A stretch of DNA of 64,000 nucleotides from Dillenia suffruticosa (taxonomy: Eukaryota; Streptophyta; Magnoliopsida; Dilleniales; Dilleniaceae), in assembly GCA_033439265.1 (NCBI GenBank), contig JAVTVX010000009.1:2469609-2533608 (forward strand), in the 5' to 3' direction. Made by a program: the position numbers and the translations under genes. The notes beneath the pieces were generated by a model that was not told the origin of the DNA, searched no databases, and saw only the letters and a program-made list of their open reading frames with translations. Below, piece after piece: positions 46,711 through 59,140 of the stretch (within the stretch, counting starts at the first letter, position 1; the number at the start of each line of letters is the position of its first letter).

Positions 46711-48067
46711 TCACACCAATGGATTTGTCGTGGATGATCCATAGCTGTTGATCATGCCTGTGGTCCATGATCCTAGATTATTGAGATAAGCGAATGAATC
46801 TCTTCCGCCATCTGAACAGCCTTGATCGTGCCAATCAAGGGACAAGAGCTTGCTATTTGGCTTCACATCTATGCCATCTTGATCCTCATTTGTTTCATAA
46901 GGTAACGTTAGCCTTTGGCAAGTGTCAACATAGCTCCCACCGTTCCCCTCCAGGTTACACATAGCAAAAGGAGAGAAAAGTCCATGAAAATTATTGAGGC
47001 CCAAAACATGTCCCATATGATCTCCCGCCAGCCCGCCACCAACCATTCCCAAATCACCACTCCCCATAAAGTCATGATTTCTTGAATTCCCAACAAGGGC
47101 TTCAATCTTGCTCTCCATGAAGTCAATAGGTGTAGGGTTTTCAAGCATGCCACTGTACTTTCCGTCCATGAAACTTGAACTAACCATGCCACCACCATGT
47201 GTGCCTATCAAATTGTTGAGGTGAGAGAGTTGGACCTCAGGGAATGAGAGGTGGAGATCAGTCGGATTCGGGATCGACGATCCAGGTTGACTCTGATTCA
47301 TTGGTTGATTATCATTAGATTTTTTGGATGAGACCTTCTTGTTCTTCCTACACCCACCTCCAACAGGGATGTTCCTAAGGGTACCCCCTTTAGTCCAATA
47401 CCTTCTACAGGTCTTGCAGAAGTACCTTGGTTGAGAGAGACTATAGTTGTTGTAGTAACAAAATTTGGTGTGGGTAGAGTCACACCGTGGACACTTTAGT
47501 GCTTGGTCATGTTGTGGCCTTTGCCTCCTCTCCATTAAAGGTCTTGAACATGTGATCATGTCCCCAGATGGTGAAGAAGAATCTATTCCTGTCTCCTCGT
47601 GCATTGAACCCTATACGGAAAAAAAATGTTGTCAGAGAATTCACACCAATAATGGCAAGGAAGCACATCATATTGTCCTTTCAAGTACCAATCGGAATGT
47701 CTGACACCAATCTGTCAAATAAAACTACAAAAACAAAATCTGGGTTTCATGCTCACAGTCCAACTATCCAAGATTTTAGTTTGTGATTAAATTATACAAA
47801 TTATTTAGATTGAAATCTGAAGAAGATATGACCAGAATTTAGGCCTAAGTTTGCTGTTTTTTATTAGTAATTTATATGGCAATTTCCATAGACTCTAATT
47901 AAAGATATTTTATTTGAATGTCTTTTTTTTTTGTTCCATTCAACTCTGTTAAAATCGAACATGCCATGATGAATTTAATTGATAACTATGTTAGCATTTG
48001 ACATGTAAATTTTTACCTGTAGCCAATCCGATGAATCCATGCTAACTCGTAGAGAAGTAAGACCCAT
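46711..48067 (-). CDS. Dof zinc-finger transcription factor, HCA2/Dof5.6-like
   Basis: Two exons: 48067-48017 (17 codons, [17 protein letters not shown]) and 47610-46711, giving 316 aa. The intron (48016-47611) is GT-AG in phase 0. The Dof domain covers residues about 55-107, with Cys57, Cys60, Cys82 and Cys85 in a CX2CX21CX2C pattern and the invariant [20 protein letters not shown] and [15 protein letters not shown] blocks; it binds AAAG sites. Outside the finger, the N-terminal MGLTSL...MDS.DWLQ, the C-terminal [12 protein letters not shown] block and the ending NPLV match Arabidopsis HCA2/Dof5.6, which promotes interfascicular cambium and vascular development. The start was chosen on this N-terminal match. 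An internal ATG (47604) would give a 297-aa form lacking it. The function is by similarity. Confidence 0.94.
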
Positions 48068-48420
48068 CAAACAAGAGTTCACTACAAAATGTGTCTTCCA
48101 CTTCCAAAACCAAAAAACCTTCGAATACACTTCAACGACAATTTCGCTCCTCACTGCTTGGGAGAGAGGGAGAGAGAGAGAGAGGTTGGGTTGTGCTAAG
48201 TGTGATTGGGGGGGGGGGGGGTGTTTGTGGTGGGAGGGGGGAGGTGGGCTGGTGAATAAGAAGGAAGAAAAAGTTGGGCCGTCGGTCGTAGGGTCCATCT
48301 ATGTCTCGTCATGACTGAAACACCTCTCATTTTTCTTTTTCTTTTTTTTTTTGGTGATATCAGCTGCTCTCTCTCTCTCATAGATATCAAATTTTATCTA
48401 ATTAATTTAATTTAAATATT
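48068..48420 (-). promoter_or_regulatory. Leader/promoter region of the Dof gene with CT and C tracts
   Basis: On the coding (minus) strand the sequence upstream of the start has a (CT)n tract (complement of 48160-48184) and an uninterrupted C run (complement of the G run at 48209-48222) followed by further C-rich blocks, then another GA run near 48368-48380. The plus strand G-rich segment 48205-48246 could form a G-quadruplex. The promoter start is not defined. Confidence 0.35.
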
Positions 48421-48984
48421 ATAAATTTTATTTTAAGAATCAGGTCTTCCAAATTTTTTTCAATATTTTCATGATTTAAATTCGAGATTTATGATTAAGG
48501 GATAAAGTGACTGATCAATTTAAAATATTTTGATTTCCCTCGCTAAAGTCAGTCAAACAAACCAACGGCTGTGATGTCACCAACATTCTTAGAGCTTATT
48601 TTTGGATTCTTTTGGAAGAATGAAAACCCGTCAGACAATCACAGTAATATTTTTGTCTGACGTGACGAGAGAGAGGGAGAGAGAGAATATTTGGGTCCTC
48701 GATAAAGAGCAAAACCGAAAGAACAATCGATTAGAAGAAGAGAGGAGAGGGGGTCCACCATATGATGTGGGACCCACTCGATCGCCTCTCGAAAGCAAAG
48801 GATAGATTCCGATCTCCCCTCCACCTCCCCCCCCCCTTCTCGATCTACCTTCTTCCTCCCGATCTCAGTCGCCACACTCATTCACACTGATCCCACTTAC
48901 CGGGTGAAAGAATTTTATTTTAATTGAACTACCAAACCTAATAACGAATCTAAATGCGGATTACCAACGTATGTAACGAAACAA

Positions 48985-49160
48985 ACATGAATTGATATGA
49001 TAGAATATGGTATTGAATTCTTTAATTAAGGATATAAGTTTGATTCGTGATTTGAATATGAAATAGATTACGTTGAAATTGTATTCTCTTAAATGGATCA
49101 CTGTAAATTTCAGATCAAAGAATTCAAATATTGATCAGTATAATATAAGAAAATATATTA
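48985..49160 (+). repeat. tRNA-derived SINE-like relic
   Basis: A forward copy with a GATAGAATATGGTATTGAATT head, TTTAATTAAGGATATAAG, TTTGATTCGTGATTTGAA and an end at AATTCAAATATTGATCAG. A second, more decayed copy seems to follow directly (49165-49320). Confidence 0.5.
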
Positions 49161-51004
49161 TAATGGAACGATGTATTACACTTTTTAATCAAATTTTGAT
49201 TTTAAAATTTTAAAAAATAAAAAAATACGTTGAAAGAGTTTCCTCTTAAATAGGATTCTCACGAACACTTAAATTGAATTAATTAGAATATAATTTTGAA
49301 TATCGATGGTATAAATTAAATAAAAAAATCTAAATGTGGATTATGAAAGTCTAGATACCTTAAATCCAATAATCCCAACCTCGTGGCCTCATTACATGAC
49401 ACCAATCTCATTTTCGCCTAAATCCCCTCTTCAAACTTGCTTTTGATGAAGTTAATATTATGTGTTCTTCTCACCTTTCACTTGTTTAAGGTAAGTGTCT
49501 AAAGATTAAGAAAATAATTAAATAACTATAATTTAAAAAAAATAGTATTAATCGATTAAATTATTCATTGATAAGTTAATTTTGTCATACTATAACTAAG
49601 TATTTATCGGACATAACAAGAGATCAGAATAAAGATGAGAAAAGATAATTGATTTTCTGAAATGATATTTGAAACAGAATTAAAAAAAAAAAAAAGTTTC
49701 AAAGGTGACACTAGACCAGAACTGAGGGAGTAACTTTGAATCTCTAGTATTTTAAGATAAGCTGCAATGAGGGAAAAAAAAAATTTATATTGAAAGAAAT
49801 GAAAAACAATATACATTTCGAGATATCTGTGCTCTCCTGTTCCCTCACTTTGATCCATTACAATGATAGTGTCGACTTTTGATTGAGTAATTATAATTCA
49901 AGTTTTGCATTACATACCCTATTAAGGTTTTATATTATCGGGTTCATCGGTTAAACATTGATCGAGTGAGATTTATCTATTAAAAATCCAAGTTGATTCT
50001 AACTAAATTTAATTAGAATCAATGTGATTCCTGAATATCGATATTTTATTAAAAAAATTTTTATGATCTCATATAAAATTTGTCTATGCTTATGCAGGTG
50101 TTATGCATGCGGACTACTCTACAATTAAAGAATAATGATTGAGATTATTATTATTGTTGAAAAGAAAAAAATAATGAATCCTTCTCTTGACTATATGGAT
50201 TGCACCAAAAGAAATATGCAATTCTAATTTGAAGTTGTGGATATAGAAATGGTCTAAGTTTTTGCAGATGGGCTGCTTTGGCTTTTGGTTAGGATATGAT
50301 CATTAGTGGGATGGTCTTTTCAATAACGTAAGAAAGATTAGATTAACATGGAATGGCCCCAAAACATTTGAACCTGTCAAGTCATCATGAACTTAAATTA
50401 TGAGCCATTTGACAAAGATGTGAAATGATTGGGACCCTTTGCTTTTTATGGGCAATTAGTTTGATTAGAGGCTTAGGACAGACTTAAGCTAATAAGAGTT
50501 GTTCATGGTCCTAGTCGTCATTGAAAAACAATATCCTTGTGAAGCATGCCATGCCATTTACAGTATTTACAAAAATAGTAAGATGTGGACCCCTAAAATT
50601 ATTAAGCAATGTATGAACCGAACTTTAAATTGGGTCATTTCAAGTTCTAATTTGGCAACTATGAGACCTAGGAAAATCATCTCAAGATCCTTCAAAAGCC
50701 GTACACATGAAACTTGTTCATTTTTTTAACACACTATAAAGTTTACTGATTAAATTAAACATAGTTGCCTATTTGAAATTTGGTTAATTTATCCAACTTT
50801 GGCAAATATATATACTATAATTTCTCCTTATATATATACTTTTGGTTCTTATCTAAGTTATAATCCTTTTTAAATCTCAGCCTCAAAGATTTTACCCATA
50901 AAATGTCATGTTTGAATCATAATATAACTACTATCACCATTGGTATTTGTGTTACTTAACTGATATTCTCAATTTCGATTCGCTCACACCTACATTATCA
51001 GTAT

Positions 51005-51160
51005 TCGATAATTATGTTAAATTTGACTAAGTGTGTTTCAAATCAAAGTAACCCCTTAGGAGATAAATCTCTATACACAAGAGTCGAATCTGATATCTTA
51101 TTTAAGAAGTATCGATATTAAAGTACTAAACCAGCTAGACATCGATAGGCATGGTTTTCA
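51005..51160 (-). repeat. tRNA-derived SINE-like relic
   Basis: Read on the minus strand it starts TAGCTGGTTTAGTACTTTAA, continues TTCTTAAATAAGATATCAGA and TTCGACTC (box-B position), and ends at ATTATCGAATACTGAT, as other copies do. Confidence 0.5.
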
Positions 51161-52263
51161 TTTTTACTAAAATATGAAGTAGCCATAAATTTCTTCGTGA
51201 TTTGAATGCTTTTAGCATATTTTCACAAATGTTTTTATTAATTTAGATCCAATCAAAAATTTCGATGATATAAAATGTATCTCATATACATTTAGCCAAC
51301 TATCTAAATGGATTAATCTCGGTCATAAACGGAAATAGAGTATCTACTTACTATGAATATCTTTTAGGAATATGGTCCAAAACAAAAAAAAAAAAAAAAA
51401 AAAAAAACCAAAGTTGAGGAACATATGTTTATCATTTAGGAGAGAAAAGAAAAGGAGTAGTAGATAAGGTGGCTATGTGTGTGCTCTAGTGATTCACATT
51501 TCACCATACACACTTGACATTTTCAAATCATGGAATAATAAAATAAAATATAGTATGAACTACTTTTTAATTTTCTATAATTACAATAATCATTCCATTT
51601 ATACGAATTTAATTACCTTTGTCATTATTAATTCTATCATAGTATTGTTTTGCCTCCTGCCCTTTTTAGGGGTCCTCAGTTTATCCAAGGTTCTGTCTCT
51701 GTGAAATAGTTAAGAAATCAGATTATTTTAACTTAATTGGATATGTCTATATTTTTATTTATAATATTTTAATTAAAATAACAAAATTATTAAAAAAATA
51801 TTTTACAATCCAATTTTTATTTTGAATATTTATAATATTTATTTATAACTTAATTGGATATGTCTATATTTTGAATTCAAATTTTATATATAAAAAATAA
51901 GTGTAATGCTAAGAGATTTTTATCTCATAAGATTTCAATTTAATTTAAAATAGATTTAATCAAATTACCAGATTCATTATAAAAATATTATTTATGGTAC
52001 AAGTCTAGCAACCTAGCTATGGCCGACCAACCATATCCTTATGGTTCACAACATATGAAAAGGTCCCATGTGATAATGATGGGGAGATACTACCTTAAAA
52101 CCTGGGATTTTGTCCCCAATTAAGATTTTTTGGCATAGAAAATAATGGTAAGATTATTTTTGCATCTTCTAGTTGGTTATGGTTTCGTGGGCTAAGAGGG
52201 AAAGCCTTCATTTTTTTTTTCAAAAAGAGAGAGAGAGAGAGAGAGAGAGAAAATAAAAGGGTT

Positions 52264-52490
52264 TTATATATCCCTAGCTCATTCTATCATATTCCTAATT
52301 TGTTTCATCTATTTATTTTTCCATTTATCTCTCTTTTAATTCAAGTAGAGGGGAGTGAAAAGAGCTTTAAAGAGGGTTCAAATTTCTCAGAAAAAAGTCT
52401 AAGAAAGCATCTTTTAAGGCAGCTATGTAGGTTGACATTGTCTGAGCAAGAGCACAGACTCAATGCTCTTCATCTTCACTCCCAATAGGA
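52264..52490 (+). other. Possible TATA box and stem-loop of unknown nature
   Basis: TTATATAT at 52264-52271 is followed about 80 bases later by a stem-loop: GGGAGTGAAAAGAGC (52351-52365) can pair with GCTCTTCATCTTCACTCCC (52465-52483), and inner bases such as TTTCTCAG can pair with CTGAGCAA. I recognise no known microRNA in it. It may be chance; the small ORF there (52300-52488) has no known domain. Confidence 0.25.
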
Positions 52491-55400
52491 CAAGATAGTC
52501 TATTTGTGACCCTTCACTCTTGGATATAAACCCTAATGTTTCTTAAATGTGAATATGAGTTAAATTGCTTTTCAGCATTGTCTTTTTATCAACATTCGTT
52601 TCTTCAACCACAAGATAGGATCTTGTCTCACAATGATTTTTCAATTTTGTATAATGTCAGTTATAATGTTGGTCAAGTTTTATATTATCATTTGTGATAG
52701 AGTTGACATTCCGTAAGTGATTTTCGTATATAAATTTTAAGTAGAGATGATGTTAAAAATTTATATTTGAAAAACAAAACGCAGTGTATATGTTTATGTT
52801 ATTATTTTAGAAAATGACAATTATAACTTTTAGAGAATAAATAATTTACAATTATGATTCTATATATAAAAATTTTAGAAGAACAGATGCTACTATTTTC
52901 TCCCTTCTCCCCTTAACCTTGAGGAAATTCGTGATACAGTGAACATGATATAATTATAAAAAGTTTATACTATTATAAATTATAAATAATATATCTCGTA
53001 TGTGACACAAAATGACTCATTTTTAGAATTGTTAATATAAGATTTACCAGATTCATCAAATTCAATAATTTTTAGTTTTTATGTTATATTCTGATTAATC
53101 AAATTCAAGCACTCGGGCCATTTTAGGGGGTTAGTTCTCCCAATATAGTTTTTTTCATTCCCAAGTTTCGACTTTGAGAGTTTAAAAAATCTAACACTCT
53201 TATCTACTAAATTGACTATCTGTTGATTAATTCAACAATTCTAATCCTTTGCACAACATATGCCAAACAATGGATCCTTGTCTTTAGGAAAGCAAAATGC
53301 ACATGTTTGCTTTGCATGCAACAAAGTGTTGTTTTTGATTTGGTTGACAACAATGTCTTTAAAATTATTTTACCTATGAGTAGGTAATTAAATAACTTAG
53401 GGAATCCTAGATTGTAACTCTCAAGCTACCAAGCATCTTGCTTTTACTTTGTATATTTGTACATTTACTGCTTTTCTTTTCTTTTTTCTTCCTTTGGTTC
53501 AAATGAAAGATTATCAAAAGGCCAATCAATGCAAGGAGTTCTTCTTCAAAAGTACATTATTTATTCCCTTTAATCTTTATCTTAAGGTAGAAGAAAGGCA
53601 ATATGTGGCGCTACAATGTCATCTCAAGGCACATTCGTTGTTCAAAACTTGAGAACATAAAATTCTCCTACAATTATAGTTTTATTATTTGTTAAACATT
53701 AGTTCTATTATTTTTAGAGAGGGAAATACAATATATTTAGATTGATTATATACTCTAATTAAATAAATTTATGAAAAAATGATCCATCAGACTATATAGA
53801 GCTATAGTTTGATTATTTCATAAATTAAAATTTTAATGACATATAAATTAAAATCGGAGTTTTAACATAAAAAATTTATAAATATAATATTAATTTAATT
53901 TTGATTTATATTTGTATTCTAAATTAAATTAAATTAAGGTAACTAAACAATAGGTTTTGTCCAGAGAACCTCCAAAAGTTTTGAACAAGTGGGGTAGGAA
54001 GGACCTCTTCAATACCATGGGCAAGCCTCCCACAATTCAAATTTGAGATAACAACGGTTGGGTTTTGGCTTGGGGTAGCCACCGAGTGAAAGAAGAAAAG
54101 ATCAAATGGTATAAACCCGTAAGGGACTTATGGTGTGGTCCTCTTGGTTCTTTGGCTTTGTGATATTTGGTGGTGGCGATGGTGATGATGATGTTGGTCA
54201 AATGATTCGGCCTCGAAATAGGTGCTGTCATGTCCGATTCTTTGGTCACCAGTGGCCGCAAAACACAATTGGGTCCACCACGTCATCACTGATCCCAAAG
54301 CCGAGGACTCACATGGAAATGCGGACTCTATGATAATCATGCCCCTCAAAAGATGATAAACTTCAAAGTTGATTCGCGACCACCATCGCCCACCACTACG
54401 ATGTGTGAACCATGGTGACCAAGGCCCGAGGGAGGGTTTTTTATTTTTTCATACAAAAAAATAATAAATTATTTTTACGTGAATTCGATTAAATTAAATT
54501 AAATTCAATTCAATTCAAATTAAATTAAACTCTTAAAAAATAAATCTTTTTTTTATTTTTTTTCTTTCTTCACAAGATTTAAATTAAAAATTTTATTTAA
54601 CAAATTTCAATATTTGATCATTAAACTAACTATACGTTCTTGTTTTTATGATATAAGAGTCTTTGTCTGATTTTGCTTTCTCTCTTAAGTGAATCAATGA
54701 TGATTCAATACACGTTTAACATAGATGCATATCTTTCCATTTATAACAATTTGATATGAATGAAAGCGATTTGTGAGACTAAGAGTTTTAGCTCTTTAAG
54801 ACACATATGGTTCGATTACTCACATGAATTACATGCTCTCAACTATAAAGTGGGTATCCTAGACCTATCATAGACATTCATTTGAGTCCAAAATCAAAAA
54901 GCTAAAACAATTTTAAAAGGTTATAATTCTAGATTTTATTTACCCAACTCAAAAAATATAATTTCTACCCTTAATTGATAGATTGAAAAAAATTAAATAT
55001 CACTGAATTATAAAGTTTTTAATGTATAATACATGGTAAAGGAATTGAGAGAACTAACCCCTAAAATGGGTCCTGCAGTATTCGAATCGGATTAGTCGGA
55101 TAAAATCCAGATTCCATAATAAAATTTTTTTAAAAAAAAATAAGAGCCCTTATGACGCGGCATTTTATCTAATCTTCATCCTTTGTTAAATGTATGCCTT
55201 CTCCTTGTATGCTTAAACTAGAGTTTAGCATGAGTTGGACAAGACCATTGAATTTTCAGCAAACCTTAGGTTTAGTCTAACATGACTATTGTGCATCACT
55301 CACTTTGTGATTTAATCCCAGGAACATCCATGGTAGCAAATTAATAATTTGGAGGATAAAATTTATTTTAATAAAATTTACTCTTATATAATTATCATGT

Positions 55401-56035
55401 ATTTCTTGTATCGTTAGATTAGAAAAAATGAATTTTTTCATAATAATTTTGTTATATTTTTATATTTTAGAATGAGAAAGATCGATGATTGCTGACCGAC
55501 CACTGGTGCTCACCGACTTTTAGCTAGAGGAAAGTCACACTCAACAATACGGGTGGGTGAGTGCCGTAATGGCATTCAGAGCAACGATGCTAACAAGCCA
55601 TGCACACGCGTGACCACCTCCGTGTCGACCGCGGCGGATTGCACACAAGATCCAAAACAAAGTACGTGCGCTTCACCAAGACACTATCTCTTGCAATTCC
55701 CTCTGGTTTGACTCTTAACACCTAACTCTTGTTTTTATTGTAATTCCCAACACACTATAAATTTGGAGGAACAATGTTGTTGATTTGCTACAAAAAATTC
55801 GGCCCATTGGGTCCTCATTCGGCCTAATTCAAACCAGGCGTCTGGAGTCTATCTCTTCCCATTGTCTCTGTTCTCGGCTCCTGTTCTGTTGTTCATGAAA
55901 TGGTAGGTCATTTTCATCACCCCATTCGATTTTTTTTTATGTTAGAATGCATATCCTCATATTCTGAAATAATCAAAACATATGATAATGTATGATGATG
56001 GAGAATAATCAACACCAACATACAGTCGGCCTAAT
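52491..56035. other. Intergenic, no gene seen
   Basis: Relics of the SINE-like family occur at about 53080-53232 (minus), 54470-54630 (minus) and 55045-55135 (plus, 3' part). The stretch 55490-55760 is less AT-rich (CCACCTCCGTGTCGACCGCGG), and 55830-55902 looks like an untranslated leader ending ATG before GTAGGT, but no gene could be built from it. Confidence 0.55.
53080..53232 (-). repeat. tRNA-derived SINE-like relic
   Basis: A reverse copy with TTCTGATTAATCAAATTCAA, TTTAGGGGGTTAGTTCTCCC, AATATAGTTTTTTTC, CCAAGTTTCGACTTTGAG and a close at CTAAATTGACTATCTGTTGA, the antisense of the tRNA-like head. Confidence 0.6.
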
Positions 56036-56160
56036 AAAATGAAGTATCAAATTCTTTAACTAAGTTTTGAATATAAAACTTGTGCCTCTTAAATCGGCGC
56101 CTGTATATATTTTTGAACTGTACTAATCGGAGTATAACTCTGAATACCAGTAATAGGAGA
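56036..56160 (+). repeat. tRNA-derived SINE-like relic
   Basis: A shortened forward copy: TTCTTTAACTAAGTTTTGAA, TGTGCCTCTTAAATCGGCGC, ACTGTACTAATCGGAGTATA, CTCTGAATACCAGTAA. The last blocks match the 3' end of other copies. Confidence 0.5.
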
Positions 56161-56817
56161 CAAAAAAATGGAAAATAATCAACTAAAGGAACTCCATTTC
56201 TTGGCAAAATATGATCTTCATTCTTCATAACCTTCTAACATTAACTTGAACCTTATCTTGGCGCTTGGGCCAATGACGCAGCTAGTAAGGTAATAATTGA
56301 GGTCGGTTGATTTCTGGTTGAAAATTATTTCCAAACACTAACTTGAACCTTCACCTATTTACAGTAATACGGCATTGTTGAGATCTCTCTCTTAGCCATA
56401 AAGAGATGAATGGGATTTGGCTTCCCCTTGTTTTGCTTTCTCTTCATAATGGAACTTGTTCCCCACCAGTAGCGAGTGCAGTGTTCTCCAAAATTGGGTC
56501 GATGCCTAATTGTCTATTAAGCTGCACACAAAACATGCTCTCCCGACTCAATAGTCCTTTTTTCTAACCATGGTAAGTTGAAATGATTGTGGGCAGAAAA
56601 TTGTTGTAAGCCTTGAAAATTTGCCTCTACAAAAGACGTGTTTATTGACCTATTAAATCTGTTTCTCATTTCACATGTATCTTCTGATCACTTGGGCTAT
56701 ATTCTGTCTCAGGATTTTAGAGTTTATCTGGCTTTCTTTGAACTTGATCCAGATGTATAAATGCAATTCTGTGGTAAGTATTACATGGCTTCTCCTGAGA
56801 CTTCGTGCTATATGCAG
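56161..56817. other. Sequence upstream of the ATM pseudogene exon, probably intron remnant
   Basis: This stretch precedes the pseudo-exon at 56818 and ends with a good acceptor (GCTATATGCAG). No earlier ATM exon could be recognised. A weak possibility lies at 56742-56775 (TTTGAACTTGATCC, then TATAAATGC), which could be a frameshifted relic of a DPLYKW-type exon. Confidence 0.35.
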
Positions 56818-57412
56818 GAAACAGACATTGATTCAGAGACAAGCTTGGAAGGCTCACAAGATGAATTTGAAGGAAACAAGGCTGCAACACGTGTTCTTTT
56901 GCGTGTGAAACAAAATTTAGATGGATAGGAAGGAGGCGAAATCAGAAGCGTTCATGGGCAGGTGGTTCTCAATTTTCTTAACATAGTTGCTTTCTCCTAC
57001 CTTGAAAAATCAGAGTTTGTAAAGCTCTTAGGCTGCTAAGACCTCCCCCCCCCCCCAAAGTAAAAAACCCGCTCTCCCTAAAACTGAGAAATTAAAATCT
57101 TTCGGCAGCCACTTGTTCCTTGCCTGTGTACTCTGATGTTGATGAACCTATGCTTCCTTTTCAGACACCATGAAAGTAATCTTTAGTTCTTTTTTGTGAT
57201 AGGTTCAACCACTCATTCAAGTTGCCGTTGATAGGTTCAACCTATGCATAACCTATGTTGATGAACCTATTTGGTGCTTACAAAACTTCCTTCTCGTGGC
57301 TCTTCTCTTCAGCAATTGTTTTTGAGGCAATACACCTAGTTGCACAAAGCCGGGGTGCGGAGGCTGTTGATAGATGTCCCGGATTGGGCCAGGATGGGCA
57401 TTTGTGGGTTTG
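56818..57412 (+). pseudogene. ATM kinase pseudogene fragment: 3' end with FATC domain
   Basis: Exon-like block 56818-56961 reads ETDIDSETSLEGSQDEFEGN, KAATRVLLRVKQNLDG, a TAG stop (56926-56928) where plant ATM has Tyr, then EGGEIRSVHGQ, and ends at a GT donor (56962). The next block after an acceptor, from 57203, reads VQPLIQVAVD. A third piece at 57358-57412 reads SRIGPGWAFV with an upstream GTTGATAG repeat. Together they line up with the FATC end of ATM (RVLLRVKQ.LDG.E.GE.RSVHGQVQQLIQ.A.D and PGW near the C-terminus), a PI3K-like kinase of DNA double-strand break signalling. The stop codon, the split last exon and the absence of the kinase domain show it is dead. Confidence 0.85.
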
Positions 57413-57614
57413 AAGTCGAAGTTTAGAGTGATTTGGACCTATAACATTATAATGGCCTCATCTTTATCCTCGGCTTGGCCCATACAATACAACTTGCTTT
57501 GTTTTAATCATTTTATTTCATTCTATTGGCCTTTTCCTTTTTGGTTCGAAAGGGAGAGATTCTCCCTAAAGTCCCGACTCAATTTGGCGCCGGGGAGGGG
57601 GGGGGGGATTTTTT

Positions 57615-57795
57615 TTTTAAAATAAATGATAGGTATTTAATAATTATATTGGATTTAATTAAATATGATTTGAATCAGATTGATTTTAAAGGATAAAACT
57701 CTTTCGACACCAATTTTCAAAATACATAAGACTCAAACCCGAGATTTTCTTTAACAATACCAATGTTCAGTTATTGAATCAAGTAGACGTTCACA
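57615..57795 (-). repeat. tRNA-derived SINE-like relic
   Basis: A reverse copy: GATTTGAATCAGATTGATTT, AAAGGATAAAACTCTTTCGA, ACTCAAACCCGAGATTTTC (box-B region in antisense), then TTATTGAATCAAGTAGACGT at the end. Confidence 0.6.
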
Positions 57796-58301
57796 TAATA
57801 TTTCATTATGCGGTTCTTGAACAATGATAAGGCCAATGAGAAAACTTAACTTGGCTAAGTTTATTTTTAATTTATATCATTTTATTTAAAATATATATTT
57901 TAATCAATATAAATAAGTTTTTTTGGGAAAATATAAATTTTTGTAAATAAAAATTATTTTGTTTATAAGATAGACATCAATAATTTAAAAAAGTATATGA
58001 TGTCATTGTCATTATCTTAGTCTACAGCATGAAGTGATGGGCTGGGCTGGGGGTTTCACTACCGCCTATTGTTTTCCATCCAGCTTCTTTTGTTTGTTAT
58101 TAATCTTGTACTATACTTTTCTACGGAGTGGTAAGACGGCTCCATCTGTCCTGTGGACGGCGGAATATAATATATAGTTTTAATTGATGAGACGCCCACG
58201 TCTTATCCCAATAACAGGAAAAGTTACGATTGTTCGCTTCACTGCAAGTCAAATTGTCCGGCACAGACCTCAGTTTCCTTTACGTTTCCATTCCTCAACA
58301 C

Positions 58302-58305
<4 letters not shown>

Positions 58306-58337
<32 letters not shown>
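58306..58337. repeat. (GA)n microsatellite
   Basis: A GA run of about 15 units, followed by GGGAGGGAGAGG. Confidence 0.95.
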
Positions 58338-58343
<6 letters not shown>

Positions 58344-58984
58344 AGAGGATATTGATCAGGCCAAGGATGCTCAGAGGAACAAATCTGGATAGGATAATCT
58401 AGATAGGCCAATTGTTTTCCAAAAACTCAGACCAACTAGGATAAAAATGTTATCTAACACCTTTGATCATAAATTCATAAGATCCAAATAAATCATATCA
58501 GGTATATAATCGATCATTATATAATCCATCAATGATAGTTATTGGATGACAATCCGAACAAATTCTAAGTATTCAAAATTTATTGATCGTTCAAACTATC
58601 ATTTTATGAGTATTAATATTTAAAAAATCATAAAAAAGTTGTGAAAATTTCTTGTAAAGAACGTCCCTTTCTTCTCAAGAAAAATCTATCTAATTTATAG
58701 TCTAAAAGGTGCAACAGTGCAAAAGTTTTCGGGGAATCAAACGCCGGAAAGTATCAAGATCTGTACAATGATTCAAAGGGTGTTTCTTTTAAGTGGTGGA
58801 ATGATGATGAAGCACAAACCCCTTGATTGATTCTCTCTTGTTTTGGCCTAACCTCCAAAAAATGCAGTGTCACTTGTGTGCATGCTTTCAAAATCCATCT
58901 TTGCTTATTGACCCAACCTATTTCAAGCTTTGGCATATTCATCCCTCAACTAACAGAAAGGATAATATACCAAATTCTTTTGGG

Positions 58985-59140
58985 TTAAATAATTGAGAAT
59001 ACTCTATTCTTTTAATCAGAAATCTCGAATTTGAGTTTTAAAATAATGAAAAAAGATTTGAAAGAGTCAATTTATAAAATAAACTCTATAATATTCGAAT
59101 CAGATTAATCAGACAAAACTTGAATACCAATGACGAAAAT
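58985..59140 (+). repeat. tRNA-derived SINE-like relic
   Basis: A forward copy: ATTGAGAATACTCTATTC, TTTTAATCAGAAATCTCGAA, TTTGAGTTTTAAAATAATGA, CTATAATATTCGAATCAGAT, TAATCAGACAAAACTTGAAT, ACCAATGA. Confidence 0.6.

Larger units (their letters stand above)
48421..52260. other. Intergenic, no gene seen
   Basis: AT-rich DNA with SINE-like relics at about 48985-49160 and 49165-49320 (plus) and 51005-51160 (minus), a poly-A run at 51388-51406, a C-run at 48828-48836 and a 27-bp direct repeat (AACTTAATTGGATATGTC and flanks) at 51729 and 51845. Short ORFs here (for example 50499-50729, 51477-51704) show no recognisable domain. Confidence 0.6.

Noticed and set aside
48039-48314. 91-aa plus ORF opposite the Dof leader
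   Set aside because: It is the antisense of the CT/C-rich leader and is low complexity.
55830-57300. A short working gene joining a leader-like exon at 55830-55902 to the exon at 56818
   Set aside because: The second exon is an ATM relic with a stop codon, and no continuous frame could be built.
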